Shown: piece by piece, positions 1 to 8,537 of the stretch
Numbering within the stretch: the stretch's first letter is position 1
Layout: the number at the start of each line of letters is the position of its first letter
Assembly (NCBI GenBank): GCA_015067995.1
Contig: SVLJ01000001.1
Span: forward strand, 1 to 64,000
Length of the DNA: 64,000 nt
DNA from: Oscillospiraceae bacterium
GTDB lineage: Bacteria > Bacillota > Clostridia > Oscillospirales > Oscillospiraceae
Reading direction: 5' to 3'
The notes under the pieces: generated by a model
What the model saw: only the letters and a program-made list of their open reading frames with translations
Database searches by the model: none
Told to the model about the DNA's origin: nothing
Program-made: the position numbers and the translations under genes

Positions 1-24
1 TCGGGTAAAACCGATGGATAAATA

Positions 25-140
<116 letters not shown>

Positions 141-142
141 CT

Positions 143-174
143 GCGACGGTCTTTTGACCGTCGCTTTTCTTTTC
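143..174 (+). terminator. Rho-independent terminator after 5S rRNA
   Basis: gcgacggtc-tttt-gaccgtcgc hairpin followed by ttttcttttc. Confidence 0.85.
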
Positions 175-176
175 AC

Positions 177-223
177 TTGACAAGCATCGGTCATCTATGT
201 ATAATAAGCATAGATGACCGATG
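177..223 (+). promoter_or_regulatory. Promoter with a 15-bp inverted repeat flanking the -10 (putative PadR operator)
   Basis: TTGACA (177-182), 17 nt, TATAAT (200-205); catcggtcatctatg (185-199) is the exact inverse of catagatgaccgatg (209-223). Confidence 0.75.
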
Positions 224-247
224 TATCTTTTGATAGGAGGTGTGCTG

Positions 248-1162
248 ATGAAAGAAGGTAACCAGACGTTTTCCACATGGTTTCAACATGTGCGGAAGCA
301 CATACGGTTCAAACCGGATCACGCTGCCATTGAACGGGAACTGTCGGCGCACTATGAGGATCACTGTCAGGATCTGCGCAGATTGGGCTATGAAGAGTTG
401 CTGGCACAGAAACGGGCGGTTCTTGCCATGGGTGACCCTGTACAGGTTGGAAAGGCGCTGGATGCAGCACATAAGCCGTGGCTGGGGTGGTTATGGGTGA
501 TTAGCAAAGTTTTGTGTATCGCTGCGGTTTTCGTAGCCGTTATGTATTCTCTGACAGCGGGACCGCTTTCCGGACCGATTACAGAGATATTCCAGAAGAA
601 TGATAGCAGAACATGGGATGGTGATTATACACGGGTTCGAGAGATCTTCTTTACTTATGAGGATGCGATTGCGGAACCGTGGTTTCATTCCGCGATACAA
701 ATCGCGACAGGAAAAGGCACACAATCAATAGAGCGTGCTGGTTATACGATAACGGTTCCCTATGCGGAGGTATGGGAAAGAACGATAGGGGATGGACGTA
801 CAGAGCGGTTCTATATCATGGTGCTGACGGCTAAGGATCGGTATTTCTGGGATGATCGACCAAAGTATCTAACTGATCACCTGACATTACAGGATGCCTG
901 CGGCCGCATCTTTGATAAAAATTACTACCACTATACTCTTGATGAAGAAGGGAAGGCGGTATGGCCGTCAGATGGCTATTTGCGCGCATATTCTGTAGAA
1001 AGGAATGCTTTTTCATCCACTTGGTTCATGGGAAGCAATGTGATTGTACAATCCGGTGACTTAGGAGAGAGCGCAGAACTGCAATATCCCTACGGGACAC
1101 CGTGGACGCTGCCAATTTGCTGGGAGGAGGTGCCGCATGTTTCATTGGAAGCTCTCGCGTAA
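248..1162 (+). CDS. HAAS/permease-prefix-domain-like membrane protein
   Basis: ATG at 248 after taggagg; N-terminus 'AIERELSAHYEDHCQDLRRLGYEELLAQKRAVLAMGDPVQVGKALDAAH' resembles HAAS domains found with PadR regulators; TM segment follows. Confidence 0.7.
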   Translation: MKEGNQTFSTWFQHVRKHIRFKPDHAAIERELSAHYEDHCQDLRRLGYEELLAQKRAVLAMGDPVQVGKALDAAHKPWLGWLWVISKVLCIAAVFVAVMYSLTAGPLSGPITEIFQKNDSRTWDGDYTRVREIFFTYEDAIAEPWFHSAIQIATGKGTQSIERAGYTITVPYAEVWERTIGDGRTERFYIMVLTAKDRYFWDDRPKYLTDHLTLQDACGRIFDKNYYHYTLDEEGKAVWPSDGYLRAYSVERNAFSSTWFMGSNVIVQSGDLGESAELQYPYGTPWTLPICWEEVPHVSLEALA

Positions 1163-1832
1163 GCAGAAGCTGCTTCGCAATATCGTCGTAACGCTGGCGG
1201 CGCTCGGCTCCCTTTGGTGGATGCTCGGCTTCCCGGCATTGACGACAAAAAGCTTGCTGCGCCGGGCCGAACAGGCGTATCTGCTGGATGAGCACGGAGA
1301 GATCCTTTATACATGTAGTTGGCTGGATAACGGACGGACTTTGAGTCGGCACGGTGACCGCCTGATGTCCATGAACTGGGAACGCACTCTGCTGGGACGC
1401 CGGTTTCTTGGAGCGAAACTCTTTGATCCGGAGGTACGGCATATCCTGTTTTACCATGCCGAGATAGTTAAGGAGGCCGGGAAGACCTACTTGTATCCCC
1501 GGCCGGAACTGTGGGGACTGGTAGAGGATGCTGCATCCGCTGAACTGGAGTGGACGGTAATCGCCAAGGACGGCGCACAGATGACATGGACGATGCCCGG
1601 CGTGCGGAAGGATGACCATTGCCTGTCGTTCTCATTCCGGCGTAACTACGCGCCAGGAACAGACGGCGAAGAGTCCGCGATAGAGGAACGGCTTCTGTTA
1701 GGTGATTATTTGCGGGAAGATTATTCGGCTCTGATCCGTTTTTACGATGCAGAAGGTATGCTGACGGAGACGCATTGGTTTGACAATGTAGGCTATGGCT
1801 ATAATATCAGTGCAGGAGGAGAAGAAACATGA
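1137..1832 (+). CDS. Membrane-anchored hypothetical protein
   Basis: 231-aa ORF overlapping the upstream CDS; N-terminal TM segment; operonic with the PadR gene. Confidence 0.65.
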   Translation: MFHWKLSRKQKLLRNIVVTLAALGSLWWMLGFPALTTKSLLRRAEQAYLLDEHGEILYTCSWLDNGRTLSRHGDRLMSMNWERTLLGRRFLGAKLFDPEVRHILFYHAEIVKEAGKTYLYPRPELWGLVEDAASAELEWTVIAKDGAQMTWTMPGVRKDDHCLSFSFRRNYAPGTDGEESAIEERLLLGDYLREDYSALIRFYDAEGMLTETHWFDNVGYGYNISAGGEET

Positions 1833-2167
1833 AAGTCGACAAAAGTCTGATGACGGGCAGTACCACGCTGCTGATTCTGTCCCTATTAAAAAATGAGGAG
1901 ATGTACGGCTATCAGATGATCACGGAGCTGGCGCGCCGCAGTGACCGTACATTTGAACTGAAGGAGGGGACCCTTTATCCTATCCTTCACACCCTGGAGG
2001 CAGAGAAGCTGGTAACGGCACAAGAGAAGACGGCTGAGAATGGACGGATGCGTAAATACTACCGCATCACGAAAAAAGGACTGAAAGCACTGGATGAGAA
2101 GAAGGAAGAGTGGCGCTTCTTTACGGAGAAAGTAAATGCTGTGGTGTCCGGTATTTCTCCTGCATGA
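1829..2167 (+). CDS. PadR family transcriptional regulator
   Basis: ATGA overlap with upstream CDS; 'LLILSLLKNEEMYGYQMITELARRSDRTFELKEGTLYPILHTLEAEKLV' is a typical PadR winged helix. Confidence 0.93.
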   Translation: MKVDKSLMTGSTTLLILSLLKNEEMYGYQMITELARRSDRTFELKEGTLYPILHTLEAEKLVTAQEKTAENGRMRKYYRITKKGLKALDEKKEEWRFFTEKVNAVVSGISPA

Positions 2168-2365
2168 ATTCTTTGTAAAAGTCCCAATTTGATTTTGTGT
2201 TCCCGATCAATGAAAACACACTTGACAAATAAGAATTTAATGAGACAACTATTGAAAAATGCGTTGTAATGCGACTGGCAACTTCAAGTTGCACAAACGC
2301 AAAAACAGGTTGGTCGTGTTTTGTGTTTTTTGTGTTAAAATAAAGGCACCAAAGGAGGTGTTCAT

Positions 2366-2908
2366 ATGAGTTTTTCAGAAAATCTAAAGCAAATCAGAAA
2401 AGAACACCATCTATCACAGGAAGAACTGGCAGAACTTCTGGATGTGAGCCGACAGGCTGTTTCCAAATGGGAGCAAGGCATGGGGTATCCGGAAGTGGAA
2501 AAACTATTGCTGCTTTCACATAAGTTGAACATTTCGCTGGATGCCCTTATGTCTACCGGGAATGTCAGTGACTCCGGATTAAACGATATCCATGTAACAG
2601 GTTCAATTGTGATAACTTCTCCCCATGAGAATGTTATTGTCACCTGCTATAAGGTATCGGCATCCGAGAAGATGAAAGGTGGTAAAAATTCACCCCAATA
2701 TGCTTTATTTGGTGTAAGCAATGGAGGTTCTTCTTTTTGGGGAGAGCCAACTACATTCTTAGCTTGGTATGCCAATCAAGAGTGTATATCAAAAGAAATT
2801 GAAGAAATCCACAAGGCTATTTCACAAGGCATTTCAACTTATACGCTGCAATATAGCGCAAAAACTAAGCGTCGATGGGCAAGTATAAAAGTGATTGAGG
2901 AGCAATGA
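2366..2908 (+). CDS. XRE-family HTH regulator with an uncharacterised C-terminal domain
   Basis: 'LKQIRKEHHLSQEELAELLDVSRQAVSKWEQGMGYPEVEKLLLLS' HTH_3; RBS aaaggaggtg. Confidence 0.92.
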   Translation: MSFSENLKQIRKEHHLSQEELAELLDVSRQAVSKWEQGMGYPEVEKLLLLSHKLNISLDALMSTGNVSDSGLNDIHVTGSIVITSPHENVIVTCYKVSASEKMKGGKNSPQYALFGVSNGGSSFWGEPTTFLAWYANQECISKEIEEIHKAISQGISTYTLQYSAKTKRRWASIKVIEEQ

Positions 2909-3001
2909 TTAACTTATCATGAGATAGACAAACTCCAATTTATCTTACTGTTTTTGATTGTAGTTTATAGGAACACAAAAGGTAATTGGGAGTTGTAAAA
3001 C

Positions 3002-3034
3002 AAAAGAACCTCCGGAAAAACCGGAGGTTCTTTT
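3002..3034 (-). terminator. Rho-independent terminator of the decarboxylase cluster
   Basis: aaaagaacctccgg-aaaaa-ccggaggttctttt; symmetric, could act on both strands. Confidence 0.85.
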
Positions 3035-3044
3035 CATGTAAATA

Positions 3045-4520
3045 TCAGCCTTTCCACTCAACGTACACGGTGCGAACCTCGCCGGAAGCAGCGGGGGCTG
3101 CAGCGGGAGCAGCGGGCTTTGCAGGAGCGGGAGCGGCTGCAGGAGCCGGCTGGCGCTTCTCGGGATGATCCCGGTAATCCAGGAACTTGGGAGCCACCTG
3201 GGGGAACAGAGCCAGGCTCAGGACGTCCTCGTCGGACTTTGCGATGTCCTTGAACTCCTCACGGTACTTGGGCAGTTCGGGCTCCAGCAGGTCGGCGGGA
3301 CGGCAGGTGATCACATCCTCGGGCTTGATGCCGGCCTTGGCGCGAACTTCCTCGTTCACCTTGCCGGGCAGCTGGCCGTACTCGCCCTTCAGCATGGCCT
3401 TGGATTCCTTGGTGAAGGTCTTGTAGCGCTCGCCCAGAACGATGTTCATAACGGCCTGAGTACCAACGATCTGGCTGGAAGGAGTGACCAGAGGAGGATA
3501 GCCATAGTCCTCGCGGACTCTGGGAATCTCGGCCAGCACGTCGTAATAACGGTCTTCCTTGCCAGCCTGCTTCAGCTGGGAAATCAGGTTGGACAGCATG
3601 CCGCCGGGAACCTGATACAGCAGAGTGTTGGTGTCCACGTTCAGGACCTTGGGATCCAGATTGCCCTCGGCCTTCAGCTTCTCAGCGACCTTACGGAAGT
3701 GAACGGCAGCATTGCTCATCTTGCCCAGATCCAGACCGGTGTCACGGGCGCTGCCCTTCAGGGTGGCGACCAGAGCCTCGGTGGCGGGCTGAGCGGTACC
3801 GTTGGCCAGGGGAGACAGAGCGCAGTCCACGATGTCAACGCCTGCATAGGCAGCCATCAGATAGACCATGTCGCCGGTGCCGGTGGTGTTGTGGGTATGC
3901 AGGTGGATGGGGACTTTGACGGTCTCTTTCAGCTTCTTCACCAGGGAATAAGCATCCAGAGGCAGCAGCAGGTTGGCCATATCCTTGATGCAGATGGCGT
4001 CAGCGCCCATCTGCTCCAGCTCAACAGCCATCTTCACGAAGTACTCTTCGCTGTGGATGGGGGAGATGGTATAGGACAGAGTGGCTTCGACTTCGCCGCC
4101 ATACTTTTTGGTGGACTTGATGGCCTGCTCCAGATTGCGGATATCATTGAGAGCATCGAAGATGCGGATGATATCAATGCCGTTCTCAATGGACTTGGCG
4201 CAGAATGCGTCAACTACGTCATCGGCATAGTGCTTGTAACCCAGAATATTCTGGCCGCGGAACAGCATCTGCAGTTTGGTATTGGGCATAGCCTTGCGGA
4301 TGGCACGCAGGCGCTCCCAGGGATCTTCATTCAGGAAACGCATGCAGGAGTCAAAGGTAGCGCCGCCCCAGCACTCCACGGAATAATAACCGATGGAATC
4401 CAGAATCTCACAGGCGGGGATCATATCCTCCAGACGCATGCGGGTAGCAGCCTGGGACTGATGTGCGTCACGCAGAATGGTGTCGGTGATCAGCAGAGGT
4501 TTATTGCTTAAGAATTCCAT
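3045..4520 (-). CDS. oadA: Carboxyltransferase (alpha) subunit, oxaloacetate decarboxylase / pyruvate carboxylase subunit B type
   Basis: 'ITDTILRDAHQSQAATRMRLEDMIPACEILDSIGYYSVECWGGATFDSCMRFLNEDPWERLR...LFRGQNILGYKHY' signature; the C-terminus stops after a P/A linker without a biotinyl domain. Confidence 0.93.
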   Translation of the reverse strand: MEFLSNKPLLITDTILRDAHQSQAATRMRLEDMIPACEILDSIGYYSVECWGGATFDSCMRFLNEDPWERLRAIRKAMPNTKLQMLFRGQNILGYKHYADDVVDAFCAKSIENGIDIIRIFDALNDIRNLEQAIKSTKKYGGEVEATLSYTISPIHSEEYFVKMAVELEQMGADAICIKDMANLLLPLDAYSLVKKLKETVKVPIHLHTHNTTGTGDMVYLMAAYAGVDIVDCALSPLANGTAQPATEALVATLKGSARDTGLDLGKMSNAAVHFRKVAEKLKAEGNLDPKVLNVDTNTLLYQVPGGMLSNLISQLKQAGKEDRYYDVLAEIPRVREDYGYPPLVTPSSQIVGTQAVMNIVLGERYKTFTKESKAMLKGEYGQLPGKVNEEVRAKAGIKPEDVITCRPADLLEPELPKYREEFKDIAKSDEDVLSLALFPQVAPKFLDYRDHPEKRQPAPAAAPAPAKPAAPAAAPAASGEVRTVYVEWKG

Positions 4521-4624
4521 ATCAGGAACCCCCTTTCAGAGGATTGGCCGGACTATGATATATGTCGGCCGCGATGAGAGTACCATGACGCCTAAACAGG
4601 AGGCCTCATGGGAAAAGTCCATTC

Positions 4625-4993
4625 TTACTGGATGGTGCACAGAGTGGCGCCGGCCTCAACAGCGGCACCCTTGGTAACGTTGATACCGGTAACGACGCCG
4701 TCCTTGGGAGCAACGATATCGTTCTCCATCTTCATGGCTTCCAGAACCAGCAGAACCTGACCAGCGCTGACCTTATCGCCAACGTTGACCTTGATGTTCA
4801 GCACGGTGCCAGGCAGGGGAGAAGCAACAGGCTCGCCGGCGGCAGCTGCGGGAGCGGGGGCGGCAACAGGAGCGGGAGCGGCGACAGGGGCGGGGGCAGC
4901 AACGGGAGCGGCTGCGACGGGAGCAGCGCCGGTCATCTCTTCCAGTTCGATCTCATAGGCGATGCCGTTGACGATAACCTTGTACTTTTTCAT
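4625..4993 (-). CDS. Biotinyl (acyl carrier) subunit of a decarboxylase
   Basis: Ala/Pro linker followed by the 'VLEAMKMENDIVAPKDGVV' biotinylation motif; MKKYKV start chosen. Confidence 0.93.
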   Translation of the reverse strand: MKKYKVIVNGIAYEIELEEMTGAAPVAAAPVAAPAPVAAPAPVAAPAPAAAAGEPVASPLPGTVLNIKVNVGDKVSAGQVLLVLEAMKMENDIVAPKDGVVTGINVTKGAAVEAGATLCTIQ

Positions 4994-5029
4994 GTGCGTA
5001 ATCTCCTTACACAAAAATTAATTGGATGA

Positions 5030-5782
5030 TCAGATTTGCTTGATAGAATGGATGCGGATACTGTTGACATGAGTACCAAGCAGCTCTGCCAGTGCGGCAG
5101 AGATGGCGGCCATCATGTCAGGACGGACGGGCGCGGGAACGCCGACGCCGGACAGCTGTCTGATGGAATGAATACGGATGTTGCTCACATGCGTACCCAA
5201 GTTTTCGGCCAGTGCGGCGGAAACAGCAGCAACCATACTGGGCTGTACAGGTGCTGCCATCTGGACGCTCTGCCCGGACAACTGTCTGATGGAGTGGATG
5301 CGAATGTTGGTAACATGAGTGCCCAGAGCCTCAGCCAGTGCAGCGGAAACAGCAGCCACAGTCTCAGGCAGTACGGGGGTGGCGACAGGCACGCTGACAG
5401 CGGCCTCTGCACCGGATAACTGCCGGATGGAGTGGATGCGAATGCTGCTGACCTGAGTGCCCAGAGCTTCCGCCAACGCAGCGGAAATGGCAGCTACGGT
5501 CTCGGGGCGGACCGGTGCGGCAGGTGCAGCTGTGGGAATGGCGGCAGGTGCGGCCACGGGGGTGGCGGCGGGTGCAGCCGAAGGCACGGCGGCAGGTGCG
5601 TAAGCAACCGGTGCAGCGGGAACAGGAACTGCCTCAGGAGCGGGGGCGGAGGTAGGGACTGGGGTCACGGGCGCTGCAGGAGTCGATGATGTATCTGCAG
5701 TCGTTTGCCGTCGATTCTTCAGCAAGAGATAGCAGACCAAAACGGCCATCACAATGCCCACAACCAGAATGGGACTATCCAT
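5030..5782 (-). CDS. Na+-pump decarboxylase delta/gamma-subunit-like membrane protein with four tandem C-terminal repeats
   Basis: N-terminal TM (MDSPILVVGIVMAVLVCYLLLK), A/P-rich linker, then four copies of '[RQL]P.xxAA[IV]SAALAExLGTxVxxIRIHSI[RK]Q[LI]'. Confidence 0.75.
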   Translation of the reverse strand: MDSPILVVGIVMAVLVCYLLLKNRRQTTADTSSTPAAPVTPVPTSAPAPEAVPVPAAPVAYAPAAVPSAAPAATPVAAPAAIPTAAPAAPVRPETVAAISAALAEALGTQVSSIRIHSIRQLSGAEAAVSVPVATPVLPETVAAVSAALAEALGTHVTNIRIHSIRQLSGQSVQMAAPVQPSMVAAVSAALAENLGTHVSNIRIHSIRQLSGVGVPAPVRPDMMAAISAALAELLGTHVNSIRIHSIKQI

Positions 5783-5824
5783 GGCGACCCTCCTTTAGGT
5801 AGTTGTAAATATTGTATCAATTCC

Positions 5825-5897
5825 GTTGCGTAAACGCAACAGGAAACCCAAAATTCATGCGGGGAATCTTGCATAAACAAACAGCTGATTTATGCAA
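5825..5897. promoter_or_regulatory. Operator-like inverted repeats between the decarboxylase cluster and sfsA
   Basis: GTTGCGT-aa-ACGCAAC (5825-5840) and TTGCATAAA-N11-TTTATGCAA (5869-5897). Confidence 0.5.
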
Positions 5898-5932
5898 AAA
5901 CTTTAGCGCAATAGAGCAAATAAACGTTTAGC

Positions 5933-5961
5933 TTGACATTTTATGAGTGGACGGATATTCT
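5933..5961 (+). promoter_or_regulatory. SigA-type promoter of sfsA
   Basis: TTGACA-17-TATTCT about 55 nt upstream of the sfsA start. Confidence 0.75.
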
Positions 5962-6014
5962 ATTAATGTCAACATAAGAAAAAACGAAAGAAAACATCTG
6001 GAGGATTAAGGGGA

Positions 6015-6698
6015 ATGCGATATAATCAGGTGCTTCCTGCAACTTTTCTTGCAAGACCCAATCGTTTTGTGGCAGAAGTGCTACTTCCTGATGGGAAACA
6101 AATTGTCTGTCACGTCAAAAACACAGGAAGATGCCGGGAACTGCTGATCCCCGGAGTGCGCGTTTGGCTGGAAAGATCTGAGAATCCTGCCAGAAAAACC
6201 GCATATGATCTCATTGCTGTGGAGAAGGGAACACGCTTAATCAACATGGATGCCCAGGCACCCAATCGCGTATTTCGTGAATGGGCGGAATCCTGTGGTG
6301 TGTTCGGACGAGACGTGTCTGTCAGACCAGAGTACCGATATGGAGAATCCAGACTGGATTTTTGCCTGACAACGGAGAATGGCCTGCATCTGATAGAGGT
6401 GAAAGGCGTTACATTGGAGGATCATGGTCATGCGAGATTTCCCGATGCACCCACAGAACGCGGCGTCCGCCATATCCGGGAATTGCAGCGGGCTGTGGAA
6501 AACGGTATTGACGCAACATTGTTCTTCGTGATACAAATGGAGAATATCCAGTCATTACGTCCCAACGATGAGACGCATCCGGCGTTTGGAGCAGCTATGA
6601 GGGAGGCTGCGGCAGCCGGTGTACGTATGATGGCTTGGGACTGCACGACAGCACCGGATATGCTGACGATTTGCCGTCAGGTGCCGGTGGTATTGTGA
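6015..6698 (+). CDS. sfsA: Sugar fermentation stimulation protein SfsA family
   Basis: 'FLARPNRFVAEVLLPDGKQIVCHVKNTGRCRELLIPGVRVWLE' and 'HLIEVKGVTLEDHGHARFPDAPTERGVRHIRELQ'. Confidence 0.95.
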   Translation: MRYNQVLPATFLARPNRFVAEVLLPDGKQIVCHVKNTGRCRELLIPGVRVWLERSENPARKTAYDLIAVEKGTRLINMDAQAPNRVFREWAESCGVFGRDVSVRPEYRYGESRLDFCLTTENGLHLIEVKGVTLEDHGHARFPDAPTERGVRHIRELQRAVENGIDATLFFVIQMENIQSLRPNDETHPAFGAAMREAAAAGVRMMAWDCTTAPDMLTICRQVPVVL

Positions 6699-6744
6699 CC
6701 TTAAAGAGAAATTGCGTGCTTTTCGGTGTGAAAGGAGAAACAGG

Positions 6745-7614
6745 ATGCATTATTCCGGCAGTGTTTATCGTCCGCCCAGCGAAGCGTACAGTCTGATCGT
6801 ACAGGTGACGCTGGGCTGCAGTCATAACAAATGCGCTTTCTGCAACATGTATAAGGATAAACAGTTTTCCATTGTAGACATTGAGCAGGTGATGGGAGAC
6901 CTTGCCTGGGCGCGGGAACGGTACAGCCGTATTGAGCGGATCTTTCTGGCAGATGGTGATGCTCTGATTTTGCCGATGGAGCACTTGCTGCGGATTTTGC
7001 ACTATATTCGCGAGAATATTCCGGAGTGTACCCGCGTTACGACCTATGCCAGCCCCAAAAGCATCCTGAGAAAGACTCCAGAGGAACTGCGCGCCCTGTA
7101 TGAGGCGGGATTGAGCATGGGGTATCTGGGTCTTGAGACCGGAAACGAGGCTTTGCTGCAGAAGATCAATAAAGGTGTCACAGTCACACAGCAGATTGAA
7201 GCGGCACAGAAATTGAAAGCCTCCGGTATGAAGCTGTCCGTTACAGCCATCAACGGTCTTGGCGGTACGGAGGATTGGGAATCTCATGCAGTGGATACAG
7301 CCAAGGCGCTCAGCGCTATGCGTGCAGACTATATTGCTTTGCTGACCTTGCGGATCTATACCGGCACGCCTATGGCGGAATGGGTCCGCGAAGGCAAGCT
7401 GACACAGCCGAATCCCATGGAGCTGATCCGTGAGACGCGTCTGCTTCTCAGTGAGATTGACAGCCCGGGAGCCGTGTTTCGATCCAACCACGCCAGCAAC
7501 TATCTGGTGTTGGCCGGTACGCTGAATCAGGATCGTCGTGCGCTCATTGAAAAGTGTGATGCCGCCCTGCAGGGAGATGTGGCACTGCGTAAATATGTAG
7601 AGCTTGGACGCTGA
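6745..7614 (+). CDS. Radical SAM protein (Elp3/HemN-like)
   Basis: CxxxCxxC in 'VTLGCSHNKCAFCNMYKD'; 'MGYLGLETGNEALLQKINKG'. Confidence 0.9.
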   Translation: MHYSGSVYRPPSEAYSLIVQVTLGCSHNKCAFCNMYKDKQFSIVDIEQVMGDLAWARERYSRIERIFLADGDALILPMEHLLRILHYIRENIPECTRVTTYASPKSILRKTPEELRALYEAGLSMGYLGLETGNEALLQKINKGVTVTQQIEAAQKLKASGMKLSVTAINGLGGTEDWESHAVDTAKALSAMRADYIALLTLRIYTGTPMAEWVREGKLTQPNPMELIRETRLLLSEIDSPGAVFRSNHASNYLVLAGTLNQDRRALIEKCDAALQGDVALRKYVELGR

Positions 7615-7624
7615 GCATTCAATT

Positions 7625-7663
7625 AAGAAGACATCCTGCCCAATCGTGACAGGATGTCTTCTT
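7625..7663. terminator. Bidirectional terminator
   Basis: aagaagacatcctg...caggatgtcttctt perfect 14-bp hairpin between convergent genes. Confidence 0.8.
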
Positions 7664-7665
7664 GT

Positions 7666-8157
7666 TTATTCATTCAGAAGTATGGTTTTTCCCTGTACCA
7701 GACTTTCGTGAACCTGAATCAGACGTTGGTTGCGGCTGGAGCGCCAGGGGAGATCCTGCGTCCATTCCTCCAGAACGAATGGACCGTCTACCAGTACGTC
7801 GATTTCCTGCAGCAGCTCGCGCTGTGCATCTGTACCGTTGGAAAGCAGTGCTTCAAAGGTATATCCTGTCCAGCACCAGACATTCAGACCGGCCTGACGC
7901 GCTGCTTTTGCCAGTGCAGTGCAGTTTGCGGCCTGGCCGAAGGGCTCGCCTCCGGAAAAACTCAGACCGTTTGTCAGCGGATCGGAAAGCATTTGTTCCA
8001 GCAGTTCTTCAATGGGAAAGTCCACACCACCGCCGGCGTCCTGCGCGTCGGGATTATAACATCCCGGACATTTATGTTCGCAGCCTTGCAGAAAGACAAC
8101 AAATCGCAGACCGGGACCGTATGCTGTGGAGTCGCGTTTCATACCTGCTATTCGCAT
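7666..8157 (-). CDS. nrdG: Anaerobic ribonucleotide reductase activating protein
   Basis: 'RFVVFLQGCEHKCPGCYNPDAQDAGGGVDF' and 'GLSFSGGEPFGQA'; start set at MRIAGMKRDS. Confidence 0.92.
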   Translation of the reverse strand: MRIAGMKRDSTAYGPGLRFVVFLQGCEHKCPGCYNPDAQDAGGGVDFPIEELLEQMLSDPLTNGLSFSGGEPFGQAANCTALAKAARQAGLNVWCWTGYTFEALLSNGTDAQRELLQEIDVLVDGPFVLEEWTQDLPWRSSRNQRLIQVHESLVQGKTILLNE

Positions 8158-8321
8158 AATGTCCTCCAGATGAAAATGATGTGAAGAAAATAACCTGATT
8201 CCCCTTACCATATCTTTCCCGGGAAATGTATGGAAGGGGAACATTTCAGCTCGAGAGTTTGCATTATGGTATCATGGGGCATCCGGGCTGTCAAGTGGTA
8301 CATGCAGCAGTGCGGTGACAG

Positions 8322-8357
8322 AAAAAGCGCCTCCCTGAACAGTTGTACAGGGAGGCG
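8322..8357 (-). terminator. Rho-independent terminator of the small Cys-rich ORF
   Basis: cgcctccctg-N10-cagggaggcg with an aaaaa run on the + strand (U-tract for the - strand). Confidence 0.8.
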
Positions 8358-8393
8358 TTGCTATGCTGTATGAAAGGCTGCTAATGCTTACAT

Positions 8394-8537
8394 TCAGCAG
8401 CAGGCGCTGTTGGAATTGCCGCAGCCCCAGTTGTTGTTGCCGCAGCTGCTGCCGTTGCCGCAGCAGAAGATCAGCAGCAGAATGACAATGATGATCCAGC
8501 AGCAGTTGCCGCCAAAGAAGCCGTTGTTATTGCACAT
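8394..8537 (-). CDS. 47-aa Cys/Asn/Gly-rich small protein with one hydrophobic helix
   Basis: Not in ORF track (too short). ATG preceded by ggaggttctgtt; translation MCNNNGFFGGNCCWIIIVILLLIFCCGNGSSCGNNNWGCGNSNSACC*; own terminator. Confidence 0.8.
   Translation of the reverse strand: MCNNNGFFGGNCCWIIIVILLLIFCCGNGSSCGNNNWGCGNSNSACC

Noticed and set aside
3165-4511. 448-aa + strand ORF antisense to oadA
   Set aside because: Entirely inside a conserved carboxyltransferase gene; low-complexity G/Q/L-rich translation.
5432-5689. 85-aa Gly/Cys-rich + ORF
   Set aside because: Antisense of the A/P-rich linker of the decarboxylase subunit; low-complexity artefact.
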